Source: Bordetella genomosp. 9
Lineage (GTDB): Bacteria > Pseudomonadota > Gammaproteobacteria > Burkholderiales > Burkholderiaceae_B
DNA length: 64,000 nucleotides
Direction: 5' to 3'
Assembly (NCBI RefSeq): GCF_002261425.1
Contig: NZ_NEVJ01000003.1
Coordinates: forward strand, 1,612,001-1,676,000
Shown: one piece after another, positions 36,856-46,029 of the stretch
Position numbering within the stretch: position 1 is the first letter of the stretch
How the letters are laid out: each line of letters starts with the position of its first letter
Notes under the pieces: model-generated
Told to the model about the DNA's origin: nothing
The model's input: the letters and a program-made list of their open reading frames with translations, nothing else
Databases searched by the model: none
Made by a program: the position numbers and the translations under genes

Positions 36856-37409
36856 TGGCTGCCGCCGCGACGCGCGCAAGCACCGATACGGCGCGCGCCG
36901 ATGGCGGCACGCGGGCCAGGCGGCTGTTCCTGCGCTTCGATATCGGGGGCGATCGCTACGTCCTGCCGGCGTCGCCTATCGTGCGCATGCTGCCCTGGAT
37001 GCCGCTGAAGGGGCTGCCGGCCGCGCCGGCCTGGGCGGCGGGGGTGCTGCTGTACGGCGATACCCCGGTGCCTGTCATCGATATCAGCGCGCTGGCGACC
37101 GGACGCAAGTCAGCGGCGCGGGCCAGCACGCGCATCGCCGTGGTGGAATACCGCGCCGCGCCGCCGGCACGGCTGCTGGGGCTGCTCCTGGAGCACGCGA
37201 CGCAGACCGTGCATTACGACGAAGGCGAGTTCGTGCCCTGCGGCCTGGACTATCCCGATGCGCGTTATCTCGGTCCCGTGCGGCCGGACGAACAAGGCCT
37301 GGTGCAGCGGATCGACGTCGATGACCTGCTGCCGGCGCAGGTACGCGAACACCTGTTCCAGCAAGCCGCCCGCGCCGTCGGGTCCGCGGAACCGGAGTCC
37401 GCGCCATGA
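36855..37409 (+). CDS. wspB: Wsp CheW-like coupling protein B
   Basis: A 184-residue CheW-domain protein. It begins MAAAATRASTDTARADGG with the fold starting at LFLRFDIGGDRYVLPASPIVRML (residues about 27-49). It has VLLYGDTPVPVIDISALATG and LLLEHATQTVHYDEGEF as later strands. It would couple WspA to the kinase WspE. It is translationally linked to wspA (TGATG) and to wspC (ATGA). A GTG 3 nt upstream is an alternative start. Confidence 0.9.
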   Translation: MAAAATRASTDTARADGGTRARRLFLRFDIGGDRYVLPASPIVRMLPWMPLKGLPAAPAWAAGVLLYGDTPVPVIDISALATGRKSAARASTRIAVVEYRAAPPARLLGLLLEHATQTVHYDEGEFVPCGLDYPDARYLGPVRPDEQGLVQRIDVDDLLPAQVREHLFQQAARAVGSAEPESAP

Positions 37410-38770
37410 CGACGGACGATTTCAGCGCCCTGCTCAAGCGGCGGATCGGACTCGATGCGGAGTCCATCGGCACGGCCGCCGTCGAACGGGCGGTACGGCA
37501 ACGCGCGCAGGCCACCACGGGCGGCGATGCGGCGGCCTATTGGCAACTGCTGGTCGGCTCCGCGCGGGAACAGCAGGAGCTGATAGAAACCGTGGTGGTG
37601 CCGGAAACGTCTTTCTTCCGGCATGCCGAGTCGATGGACACGCTGGCGCTGCTGGCACGCCAGCGCGCCGCGCATGGCGACGCCCTGCGTATCCTGAGCC
37701 TGCCCTGTTCCAGCGGCGAAGAACCCTACACCATCGCCATGGCGCTGTTGGATGCCGGCATCGATCCGCAGCGTTTCGCCGTGCTGGGCATGGATATCAG
37801 CGACCGCCTGGTGGCGCGCGCCGAACAGGGCATCTATGGCCGCAATGCGTTCCGGGGCGAGGCGCTGGACTACCGCGCGCGGCACTTCACCGAAACGCCG
37901 CAGGGCTATTCCGTGAGCCCGCGCGTGCGGGCGCACGTACGTTTCCAGTCCGGCAATCTGCTGGACCCGGCGCTGGCACTGCCCGCCGACGCCTACGACT
38001 TCGTGTTCTGCCGCAATCTGCTGATCTATTTCGACAATCCGACGCAGGAGGCCGCGGTGGGCGTGCTGCGGCGGCTGTGCCGCGCCGATGGCGTGATCTT
38101 CGTCGGGCCGGCCGAAGCCAGCCTGCTCACCCGGCTGGGGTTGAAGCAGATCGACGCGGCGCGCGCATTTGCGTTCCGCAATGCCGTGGGGGCGGCGCCG
38201 GCGGCGGACCTTCGGCATGCGCCGCTGGCGGCCGGCCGCGGGGCCGCGCCGCGCCGCCCGGCCCGGCCGCCCGCGGCCCCGGAACGGCCCCGGCCATACG
38301 CGCTGGCCGGCGCATCGACCCAGGCGCCGGCGCCGCGCGCGGGCAGCAAGGGCGACGGCCAGGCGCCGGCGTCGCGGCCGGGCGCCGGCCCTGACCGTGG
38401 CACGGCCGGGCCGGCTTCGACGTCCGCTGCGGCGGCAGCCCACGCGGGCGATGCGGGCGCGCCGGCCTCGCTGGAACACGTGCAGGCGCTGGCCGATGCC
38501 GGCAGGCTGGACGACGCCCGCGCGGCGGCCACCGCGCACATCCAGGCCCACGGCGCGTCCGCGCCGGCCTATTATCTGATCGGGCTGCTGGCCGATGCGG
38601 CCAACCAGCCGGCGGCGGCCGAGACGGCCTACCGCAAGACGCTGTACCTGGATCCGGGGCATCGGCAGGCCCTGCTGCATCTGGCCTCGCTGCTGGAAAC
38701 GCGTGGCGAGGTCGCGCCGGCCCGCCAACTGAGAGCGCGCGCCGCGCGTCACGGAAACGGCTATGCATGA
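37406..38770 (+). CDS. wspC: Wsp CheR-type methyltransferase with TPR tail
   Basis: A 454-residue protein. Residues 1-260 form a CheR methyltransferase: an N-terminal helical part, then TSFFRHAESMDTL, LSLPCSSGEEPYTIAMALLDAG (SAM site) and FCRNLLIYFDNPTQEAA. A long Pro/Ala linker (about 265-350) leads to tetratricopeptide repeats (LADAGRLDDARAAATAHIQA, YRKTLYLDPGHRQALLHLA). It methylates glutamates on WspA. The TPR tail is typical of WspC. It overlaps wspD by 8 nt. Confidence 0.93.
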   Translation: MTTDDFSALLKRRIGLDAESIGTAAVERAVRQRAQATTGGDAAAYWQLLVGSAREQQELIETVVVPETSFFRHAESMDTLALLARQRAAHGDALRILSLPCSSGEEPYTIAMALLDAGIDPQRFAVLGMDISDRLVARAEQGIYGRNAFRGEALDYRARHFTETPQGYSVSPRVRAHVRFQSGNLLDPALALPADAYDFVFCRNLLIYFDNPTQEAAVGVLRRLCRADGVIFVGPAEASLLTRLGLKQIDAARAFAFRNAVGAAPAADLRHAPLAAGRGAAPRRPARPPAAPERPRPYALAGASTQAPAPRAGSKGDGQAPASRPGAGPDRGTAGPASTSAAAAAHAGDAGAPASLEHVQALADAGRLDDARAAATAHIQAHGASAPAYYLIGLLADAANQPAAAETAYRKTLYLDPGHRQALLHLASLLETRGEVAPARQLRARAARHGNGYA

Positions 38771-39527
38771 ACGCGATTCCGCGCCGATAGATGACTGCTG
38801 GAACCGCATCGGCGTACGCGGCGACCGGTCCTGCCCGCGGCTGGCGGAATATATCCATTGCCGGGAATGCCCGGTGCAGGAAGAGGCGGCCAAGAACCTG
38901 TTGTATCGCGCGCAGGCGGATACCGCGGTCCTGCAGGGGGACGCCGCCGCGATGCGGCCGGGTTCCGTGGCCGGGGTCGCGGCCGCATCGGCGGGCACAT
39001 CGGCGGGCGCGGCTGGGATCGCGGCGGACGGCCGTGCCGGCGGCGCCGGCACACGGCCCGACAGCGGGGTGACCGCCACCGGCACGGACATGATCTCGCT
39101 GCTGATCTTCCGCCTGCACGCGGAATGGCTGGCCCTGCCGGTGTCGGCGCTGGCCGAAGTCACGCCCATGCGCCCTGTCCACAGCCTGCCGCGCCGGTCC
39201 GGCGTGGTCCTGGGCGTGTGCAATGTCCGCGGACGACTGGTTCCCTGCGTGTCGCTGGCCGCTTTGCTCGACCTGGCGCCGCGCGAGGACGCCGCCGACA
39301 AGGCCACGCCGCGCATGCTCGTCCTGTCCACGCGCGGCGGCACCATCGTCAGCCCGGTCGACGAAGTGGCCGGCATACAGCCCTATCCCCGCACGGCCAT
39401 CGGGGCGTTGCCCGACACGCTCGCCGGCGGCCACTATGCGGCGGGCGTCGTGCGCTACCGCGACCGCGCCGTCGGCATGCTGGACGCCAACCGGCTGGCG
39501 CATGCGATCGAGGGGAAATTGGCATGA
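38763..39527 (+). CDS. wspD: Wsp CheW-like coupling protein D
   Basis: A 254-residue protein. The N-terminal segment carries the WspD cysteine motif CPRLAEYIHCRECPV (residues about 22-36), followed by an Ala/Gly-rich linker. A CheW domain starts at about residue 115 (LIFRLHAEWLALPVSALAEV; VLGVCNVRGRLVPCVSLAALL). It is the second scaffold protein for the receptor-kinase array. The Cys-rich extension is conserved in WspD proteins but its role is not known. It is coupled to wspE by ATGA. Confidence 0.9.
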   Translation: MHERDSAPIDDCWNRIGVRGDRSCPRLAEYIHCRECPVQEEAAKNLLYRAQADTAVLQGDAAAMRPGSVAGVAAASAGTSAGAAGIAADGRAGGAGTRPDSGVTATGTDMISLLIFRLHAEWLALPVSALAEVTPMRPVHSLPRRSGVVLGVCNVRGRLVPCVSLAALLDLAPREDAADKATPRMLVLSTRGGTIVSPVDEVAGIQPYPRTAIGALPDTLAGGHYAAGVVRYRDRAVGMLDANRLAHAIEGKLA

Positions 39528-41767
39528 GTCCCAACTCCCTGCGCGACGCCTCGCTGCTGGACTTGTACAAGATGGAAGCCGACGTCCAGGTGCAGGTACT
39601 GGATGCCGGATTGCTGGCCCTGGAGCGCGACCCGCTGGCGCAGGATCACCTGGCCGCATGCATGCGCGCCGCGCATTCGCTCAAGGGGGCGGCGCGCATC
39701 GTCGGCCTGGATGGGCCGGTGCGGGTGGCGCATGCGATGGAAGACCGCCTGGTCGACGCGCAGAAAGGCCGCGCGCCGCTGGATGCCGCCGCCATCGACA
39801 TGCTGCTGCGCGGGACCGATCTGCTGCGCCATATGCCGGCGGCGGACGCACAGGCCGACGTCGTGGCGGCGCAGGCCTTCATCGATACGCTGGGCGGGCC
39901 GCCCGGCGGCGACGCCATCGCCGAGAACGCTATGCCCGCGCCGGCGTCGCAGCTCGGGACGCCGGATCCGCAGCCCGGGACGCCGGATCCGGCGCCGCCT
40001 CGCGACGGCGAGATCGCCGAACGCGCATTGCGCGTGACGGCGCGTACGTTGGATGAACTGCTGGGCCTGTCCAGCGAAACCCTGGTCGAGGCCAACCGCC
40101 TCTCGCCCTTCGCCGCCTCCCTGCTCCCGCTCAAGCGCATGCAGGACGGCCTGGCCAAGGCCCTGGAATCGCTGCAACACTCGGTGGCCGCCGGCGGCGC
40201 CGATGCCGCCGCACTGGCCGCCCTGGAACAGGCAAGCCAGCACGCCGCCGCCTGCCAGGACATGCTGGCCGACCGCATGGCGCAGGCCGACCAATTCGGC
40301 TGGCGTATCGGCGACCTGGGCCAGCGCCTGTACGACACGGCGCTGCAATGCCGCATGCGCCCCTTCGGCGACGCGGTCGCGGGCCTGCCCCGCATGGTGC
40401 GCGATCTCGCCCGTACGCTGGGCAAGCAGGCGCGGCTGGAAATCGTCGGCACCGACACTCGCGTGGACCGCGATATCCTGGAAGGCCTGGACGCGCCGCT
40501 CACGCACCTGCTGCGCAACGCCGTCGACCACGGCATCGAAATGCCCGCCCAGCGCCGCGCCGCCGGCAAGCGCGAAGAAGGCACCGTCACGCTGCAGGCG
40601 CGCCACAGCGCCGGCATGCTCGTGGTGGAAGTCGGCGACGACGGGCGCGGCATCGACGTCGCCGCCCTGCGCGAAGAGATCATCCGCCGCGGCCTGGCCA
40701 CGCGGCAGACCGCCGACACGCTCAGCGAAACGGAAACGCTGGCCTTTCTTTTCCTGCCCGGTTTTACCACCCGCGCGGCGGTCACCGAGATATCCGGCCG
40801 CGGCGTGGGCCTGGACGTGGTGCACGACATGGCCCGGCGCCTGCGCGGCACCGCCCGCGTATTGCAGCGCCCCGGCCAGGGGGCCCGCTTCACGCTGGAG
40901 CTGCCGCTATCGCTGTCGGTGGTGCGCAGCCTGATCGTCGATATCGCCGGCGAACGCTACGCCTTTCCGCTGGCCTACGTGTCGCGCACGCTGCGCCTGC
41001 CGCGCACCGCCATCGCGCAGCTGGAAGGCCGCCAGCACTTCACCCACGACGGTGCGCAGATCGGCCTGGTCGGCGCCAGCCAGGTGTTGCAATACGCGCG
41101 GCAGCCGGCGCTGGGCGACCTGGTGGCGGTCGTGCTGCTGACCGATCCGCAGGGCCGCCGCTACGGCGTTGCCGTGGACCGTTTCATCGCCGAGCAGACG
41201 CTGGTGGTGCAACCGCTCGATCCGCGCCTGGGCAAGCTGCAGGACATCCAGGCCGGCGCGGTCATGGAAGACGGCGTGCCCGTGCTGATCCTGGACGTCG
41301 AGGACATGCTGCGCACCATCGAAAAGCAGGCAGCCGGCGGCACTCTGCGCCGCGTCGACGGACCCGCCGCGGAGCGCGCCGCCGCGCCCCGCAAGCGGAT
41401 CCTGGTGGTGGACGATTCGCTGACCGTGCGCGAGCTGGAACGTAAACTGCTCAGCCACCGCGGCTACGACGTGGCGGTCGCCGTCGACGGCATGGATGGC
41501 TGGAACATGGCGCGTGCCCAGCATTTCGATCTGGTCGTCACCGACGTCGACATGCCGCGCATGGACGGCATAGAACTGGTCACCCTGATCCGCAAGGATC
41601 CGCGGATGCAGTCGATGCACGTGATGGTGGTTTCGTACAAGGACCGGCCGGAAGACCGGCAGCGGGGCCTGGATGCCGGCGCCGACTATTACCTGGGGAA
41701 GAGCAGCTTCCACGACGACGCGCTGCTGGATGCCGTCGAAGACCTGATAGGACGGGCGGACGCGTGA
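39524..41767 (+). CDS. wspE: Wsp hybrid CheA-type histidine kinase with receiver
   Basis: A 747-residue protein. It contains an N-terminal HPt with phospho-accepting His51 (AAHSLKGAARIVG), a dimerisation helix pair, the HATPase core with N box LLRNAVDHGIE, G1 GDDGRGID and G2 GRGVGLDVV, a CheW-like regulatory domain and a C-terminal receiver (about 625-747). The receiver keeps DD, the acceptor Asp in VVTDVDMPRMDG and SYKD. It phosphorylates WspR and WspF. The start is coupled to wspD and the stop to wspF. Confidence 0.94.
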   Translation: MSPNSLRDASLLDLYKMEADVQVQVLDAGLLALERDPLAQDHLAACMRAAHSLKGAARIVGLDGPVRVAHAMEDRLVDAQKGRAPLDAAAIDMLLRGTDLLRHMPAADAQADVVAAQAFIDTLGGPPGGDAIAENAMPAPASQLGTPDPQPGTPDPAPPRDGEIAERALRVTARTLDELLGLSSETLVEANRLSPFAASLLPLKRMQDGLAKALESLQHSVAAGGADAAALAALEQASQHAAACQDMLADRMAQADQFGWRIGDLGQRLYDTALQCRMRPFGDAVAGLPRMVRDLARTLGKQARLEIVGTDTRVDRDILEGLDAPLTHLLRNAVDHGIEMPAQRRAAGKREEGTVTLQARHSAGMLVVEVGDDGRGIDVAALREEIIRRGLATRQTADTLSETETLAFLFLPGFTTRAAVTEISGRGVGLDVVHDMARRLRGTARVLQRPGQGARFTLELPLSLSVVRSLIVDIAGERYAFPLAYVSRTLRLPRTAIAQLEGRQHFTHDGAQIGLVGASQVLQYARQPALGDLVAVVLLTDPQGRRYGVAVDRFIAEQTLVVQPLDPRLGKLQDIQAGAVMEDGVPVLILDVEDMLRTIEKQAAGGTLRRVDGPAAERAAAPRKRILVVDDSLTVRELERKLLSHRGYDVAVAVDGMDGWNMARAQHFDLVVTDVDMPRMDGIELVTLIRKDPRMQSMHVMVVSYKDRPEDRQRGLDAGADYYLGKSSFHDDALLDAVEDLIGRADA

Positions 41768-42789
41768 AGATAGGCATCGTCAACGACAAACCGGCGGCGG
41801 TGGAGCTGCTCAGGCAGGTCCTGGCCACCGACCCCGACCTGCAGGTCGCGTGGATCGCCTTCGATGGCGCCGAGGCCGTGCAGCGTTGCGCCGCCGCGCG
41901 GCCGGACATCGTGCTGATGGAACTGGCCATGCCGGTGATGGACGGCAGCGAAGCCACCCGCCGCATCATGGCGGACACGCCCTGCGCGATCATCATCGTC
42001 GCCACCGACGTCGACCAGAATACGTCGCGCGTGTTCGACGCGATGGGCCACGGCGCGCTGGACGCCATCGAGATCCCCGCGTTCGATGCCGGGGGCGCCC
42101 AGTCCGCCGCGGCGCCGCTGCTGCGCAAGATCCGCAATGCCGGCTGGCTGATCGGCGCCTACGACCGCCAGCGCCCCGCGTCGAAGGGCCCCGTCCCGCC
42201 GGTATCCACCACGGCGCCACGGCAGCTCGTCGCGATCGGCGCGAGCGCGGGCGGGCCGCCTTCGCTGGCGCTGCTGCTCAAGGCGCTGCCGGCCGACTTC
42301 CCGGCCGGGATCATCCTGGTCCAGCACGTCGACGCGACCTTCGCCCAGGACATGGCGCGCTGGCTGGACGAGCAGATCCCGATGCCCGTGCGTCTGGCGT
42401 TGCCGGGCGACACGCCCGCGCCCGGGACCGTCCTGCTGGCGGGCACCAATGACCACCTGGTGCTGCTGCGCGACGGCACACTGAACTACACCAGGCACCC
42501 GGTGGAAGGCCTGTACCGCCCTTCCATCGACGTTTTTTTCAACAGCGTGGCGCGCCAATGGCGCGGCGACGCGGCAGGGGTACTATTGACGGGCATGGGA
42601 AGGGACGGCGCGCTCGGCTTGAAAACGATGCGCGACCATGGCTTCCTGACCATCGCCCAGGACCGCGCCACCAGCGCTGTCTACGGCATGCCCAAGGCCG
42701 CCGCCGAACTGGGCGCCGCATCTGAAATCGTACCGTTGCACCGTATCGCGGAAAGCCTGACCAGGCACTTCGCGCGCAAGCCGGCATGA
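41764..42789 (+). CDS. wspF: Wsp CheB-type methylesterase, receiver Asp replaced by Glu
   Basis: A 341-residue protein starting at GTG, overlapping the wspE stop (GTGA). The receiver (1-125) reads DIVLMELAMPVMDG, so the phospho-acceptor position (residue 53, codon GAA at 41920-41922) is Glu instead of Asp. The acidic Asp8 remains. The esterase domain looks intact: catalytic Ser in AIGASAGGPPS, His in ILVQHVD and Asp in TGMGRDGALG. WspF removes methyl groups from WspA and so damps the pathway. A Glu here often mimics phosphorylation and could leave the esterase always active. Confidence 0.93.
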   Translation: MKIGIVNDKPAAVELLRQVLATDPDLQVAWIAFDGAEAVQRCAAARPDIVLMELAMPVMDGSEATRRIMADTPCAIIIVATDVDQNTSRVFDAMGHGALDAIEIPAFDAGGAQSAAAPLLRKIRNAGWLIGAYDRQRPASKGPVPPVSTTAPRQLVAIGASAGGPPSLALLLKALPADFPAGIILVQHVDATFAQDMARWLDEQIPMPVRLALPGDTPAPGTVLLAGTNDHLVLLRDGTLNYTRHPVEGLYRPSIDVFFNSVARQWRGDAAGVLLTGMGRDGALGLKTMRDHGFLTIAQDRATSAVYGMPKAAAELGAASEIVPLHRIAESLTRHFARKPA

Positions 42790-42807
42790 CGCACTAAGGA
42801 ACAAAAA

Positions 42808-43824
42808 ATGGAACCTGTCATCGACTACGTGGCCGGGCTCGACAATAAACCGCAGAACGCCATGGTGTTGCTGGTGGACGACCAGATCATGGTTGGGGAG
42901 GCGGTGCGACGCGCGCTGGCCGACGAACCCAATATCGATTTCCACTTCTGCCCGGATGCGCAGGAAGCGCTGAACGTGGCCACCCAGACGCGGCCCACGG
43001 TGATCCTGCAGGACCTGGTGCTGCCCGGCGTGGACGGCCTGACGCTGGTGCGCGCGTACCGCGCGAACCCCGCCACCCGCGACATTCCGATCATCGTGCT
43101 GTCGTCCAAGGAAGACGCCGAGGTCAAGAGCGCGGCCTTCAGCGCGGGCGCCAACGATTACCTGGTCAAGCTGCCGGACACCATCGAGCTGGTGGCGCGC
43201 ATCCGCTATCACTCGCGATCGTATCTGGCGATGCAGCAGCGCGACGAGGCCTACCAGGCGCTGCGGCAGAGCCAGCAGCAACTGATGGAAATCAACCTGG
43301 AGCTGCGCCGCCTGACCAATTCCGACGGCCTGACGGGACTGTCCAACCGCCGCTACTACGACAGCTACCTGAGCGCGGAATGGAAACGCGCCATGCGCGA
43401 GCAGAGCGAGATCAGCATGTTGATGATCGACGTCGACCACTTCAAAAGCTACAACGACGCCTACGGCCATATGGCGGGCGACGAAGTGCTCAAGAAAGTG
43501 GCGCACACCATCGCCAGCTGCTGTGACCGCTCCACCGACCTGTGCGCGCGTTTCGGCGGCGAGGAGTTCACGGTGGTGCTGCCCGGCACGCCGCTGTCCG
43601 GCGCGCGCCTGGTGGCGGAAAAAATCCGCCGCTCCGTCGAAGGCCTGCACATTCCGCATCGTGATTCGGCGACCTCGGAATGGCTGACGGTCAGCGTGGG
43701 CATCGCCACAACCGTGCCGGACCGGGCGGACCGCTATACGCAGATCATCGACGCCGCCGACCGCGGGCTGTACAACGCCAAGCGGCACGGACGCAATCGC
43801 GTGATGGCGCGTTCCGACGAATAG
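42808..43824 (+). CDS. wspR: Wsp response regulator, diguanylate cyclase
   Basis: A 338-residue protein. The receiver (1-135) has the phospho-acceptor Asp69 (VILQDLVLPGVDG) and a KLPD Lys. A coiled stalk (about 140-172) joins a GGDEF domain with active GGEEF at residues 250-254 and the inhibitory I-site RSTD at 241-244. It should make cyclic di-GMP when phosphorylated by WspE and be product-inhibited. An AAGGA Shine-Dalgarno lies in the 18-nt gap after wspF, the only real spacing in this operon. Confidence 0.95.
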   Translation: MEPVIDYVAGLDNKPQNAMVLLVDDQIMVGEAVRRALADEPNIDFHFCPDAQEALNVATQTRPTVILQDLVLPGVDGLTLVRAYRANPATRDIPIIVLSSKEDAEVKSAAFSAGANDYLVKLPDTIELVARIRYHSRSYLAMQQRDEAYQALRQSQQQLMEINLELRRLTNSDGLTGLSNRRYYDSYLSAEWKRAMREQSEISMLMIDVDHFKSYNDAYGHMAGDEVLKKVAHTIASCCDRSTDLCARFGGEEFTVVLPGTPLSGARLVAEKIRRSVEGLHIPHRDSATSEWLTVSVGIATTVPDRADRYTQIIDAADRGLYNAKRHGRNRVMARSDE

Positions 43825-43825
43825 C

Positions 43826-44572
43826 TCAGTCGTCGCCGGCGCCGAACCAGTCCGGGTTGCGCGCGCGTATCGGTTCGAACGAGATGGTCAATTCGCGCAG
43901 GTGCGCCGCCATGGCGGCCTGCGCGGCCGGCGCATCGCCGTCGCGCAAGGCCTTGTAGATGGCCTCGTGCTGTTCGATCAGGCGGTCCAGCGGCGACACC
44001 TCGGCCAGGCTCAGATAGCGCACCCGGTCCATGTTCGCCTTGATGTTTTCGATCGTCTGCCAGACCGCGGGGCAGTCCGCCGCCGCCGCGATGGCCTGGT
44101 GAAACGCATCGTCCAGGTCCAGGAACGACGCGGTGTCGTTCGCCCGCGCGGCGCGGCGCTGGCCGTCCAGCAATCCGGCGATGGCGTGCAGCTGGGGCGG
44201 GGTGACGCGTTGCGCCGCGCGCGCGGCCACGGCGACTTCCACGGCTTCGCGGATGAAGCGGCCGTCTTCCACGCGGCGGGGCGAAATCTTCATGACGAAG
44301 GTGCCGCGCTGCGGCAGCACCTGCACGAGGCCGGCCTCGCCCAGCTTGATGAAGGCTTCGCGCACCGGCTGGCGCGATACGCCCAGCCGTTCGGAGATGT
44401 CTTTTTCCGATAGCGGCGAGCCGGGCGGGAAGGTGCCCTTGACGATGGCCTCGCGCAGGATCCGGTAGATGCGCTGGTTCACCGGGCCGGGCATATCGCC
44501 GGGCATCGCCAGCGCGGCCATGCCGCCATCCGGTTTTCTGCGCGCTCCCGCCATGGGCCCGTCCTGTTTCAT
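43826..44572 (-). CDS. GntR/FadR-family transcriptional regulator (FCD domain)
   Basis: A 248-residue protein. A winged helix-turn-helix (INQRIYRIL-type region here VNQRIYRILREAIVKGTFPP, then LSEKDISERLGVSRQPVREAF) is followed by an all-helical FCD ligand domain with metal-ligand-type residues (DLDDAFHQAIAAAADCP, EQHEAIYKALRDGD). It is the last gene of manD-transporter-gntR, 21 nt after the transporter. A TATACT at the complement of 44585-44590 suggests an additional own promoter. It likely represses the hexuronate locus. It ends 1 nt from the convergent wspR. Confidence 0.9.
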   Translation of the reverse strand: MKQDGPMAGARRKPDGGMAALAMPGDMPGPVNQRIYRILREAIVKGTFPPGSPLSEKDISERLGVSRQPVREAFIKLGEAGLVQVLPQRGTFVMKISPRRVEDGRFIREAVEVAVAARAAQRVTPPQLHAIAGLLDGQRRAARANDTASFLDLDDAFHQAIAAAADCPAVWQTIENIKANMDRVRYLSLAEVSPLDRLIEQHEAIYKALRDGDAPAAQAAMAAHLRELTISFEPIRARNPDWFGAGDD

Positions 44573-44593
44573 GAGCAAGGCCCGAGTATAGGT

Positions 44594-45943
44594 CTAACGA
44601 TGGCCCCAATCCTGCAGGTCCGCGCCGCCGCGCCTGACCGGCGCGGTTTCCGGCAGCAGCCGCAGCGCCGCCAGCGAGGCGATGCCCAGCACCAGCATGT
44701 ACACCGCCAGCCCCGCGTAGTGGCCGCCGCTGGCCTGGATGATCTTGACCGCCACCAGGCCCAGGATGCCGCTGCCGATCAGCGACCCGATCTGCCATAT
44801 CAATGCGATGCCGCTGCAACGCACGCGGGTGGGAAACAGCTCCGGAAACATGGAAGCCTGCGGCGCGTAGCACAGCGCATGGCCCACGGACAGCACCAGG
44901 ATCATCGCCAGATGGGTCAGCAGCCGGTCGCCGCTATTCAACATCAGGAAGAAGGGAACCACCATGAGCACCTGTACCAGCGCCCCCGCCATGTAGACCG
45001 GACGGCGGCCGTAGCGATCCGACAGCCAGCCGGCCAAGGGGATGGTGAACAACTCCACCCCCACCGCCAGCAGGATGCCTTGCAGCAGCCACGCATCGTT
45101 CAAGTGGTTGGCCTTGCCGTAGGCCAGCACGATGGTGCTGTACATGGCGAAGGCGCAGGCTTCCACCAGCTTGGCGAAGACGCCCTTGGTGATGATGCCG
45201 GGAAAGGTGCGCAGGACCTCCACCACCGGCCGTGACTCCACCGCCTTGGTTTTGCGAATCTCGTCGAATACCGGCGATTCATCGATGCGCAGGCGCACGT
45301 AGAGCCCGATCACGACCAGCACCAGGCTGAGCAGGAAGGGAATGCGCCAGCCCCAGTCCAGCAACTGCGCCTCGCTGAGCGTGGACGTGAGCACCGCGAA
45401 CAGGCCGGCCGGGATCAGGAAGCCCGCCGGCGCGCCCAGCTGCACCCAGCTGGCATAGAAGCCGCGTCGCGCGCGCGGCGCATACTCCGCGGTCATCAGC
45501 ACCGCGCCCGCCTGCTCCCCGCCCACGCCGAAGCCCTGCAGGATGCGGATCAACACCAGGGCCAGCGGCGCCCAGAAGCCGATGCGTTCGTAGGTCGGCA
45601 TCAGGCCGATGACGAAGGTCCCCAGGCCGACGATCAGGATCGTGATCACCAGGGCCTTCTTGCGGCCCAGCTTGTCGCCGAAATGGCCGAACACGATGCC
45701 GCCGATCGGCCGCGCCAGGAAGCCGACCGCATAGGTCGCGAAGGCGGCCACCGTGCCGACCATGGGATCGGAGCTGGGAAAGAACAGCTTGCCGAAGAAC
45801 AGGACCGCGGCGGTCGCGTAGACGAAGAAATCGTAGTATTCGGCGGCCGTGCCTATGGTCGAGGCGACCGCGGCGCGCCGCAGCATGCCCGTGGGCGCCT
45901 GGCCGGCGTCGACAGGCCGGGCGTGGCTGGTGATGGTGCTCAT
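44594..45943 (-). CDS. MFS transporter, metabolite:H+ symporter family
   Basis: A 449-residue protein with 12 predicted helices. It has AAVASTIGTAAEYYDFFVYATAA near the N-terminus, FGHFGDKLGRKKALV between TM2 and TM3, ILQGFGVGGEQAGAV, and DRYGRRPVY in the second half, all typical of the MHS group (alpha-ketoglutarate, proline/betaine and shikimate permeases). In this context it probably imports a hexuronate or aldonate. It lies between manD and gntR on the same strand. The 86-bp gap before it shows no clear promoter. Confidence 0.9.
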   Translation of the reverse strand: MSTITSHARPVDAGQAPTGMLRRAAVASTIGTAAEYYDFFVYATAAVLFFGKLFFPSSDPMVGTVAAFATYAVGFLARPIGGIVFGHFGDKLGRKKALVITILIVGLGTFVIGLMPTYERIGFWAPLALVLIRILQGFGVGGEQAGAVLMTAEYAPRARRGFYASWVQLGAPAGFLIPAGLFAVLTSTLSEAQLLDWGWRIPFLLSLVLVVIGLYVRLRIDESPVFDEIRKTKAVESRPVVEVLRTFPGIITKGVFAKLVEACAFAMYSTIVLAYGKANHLNDAWLLQGILLAVGVELFTIPLAGWLSDRYGRRPVYMAGALVQVLMVVPFFLMLNSGDRLLTHLAMILVLSVGHALCYAPQASMFPELFPTRVRCSGIALIWQIGSLIGSGILGLVAVKIIQASGGHYAGLAVYMLVLGIASLAALRLLPETAPVRRGGADLQDWGHR

Positions 45944-46029
45944 GTCTGCTCCAGGTTCATTCTGTTTTTGTTGCCGCCGCGGTTTGCTGGCGGGTTGCCA
46001 TCAAGACTCCGGCCGGGCCTGCAGGCCGC

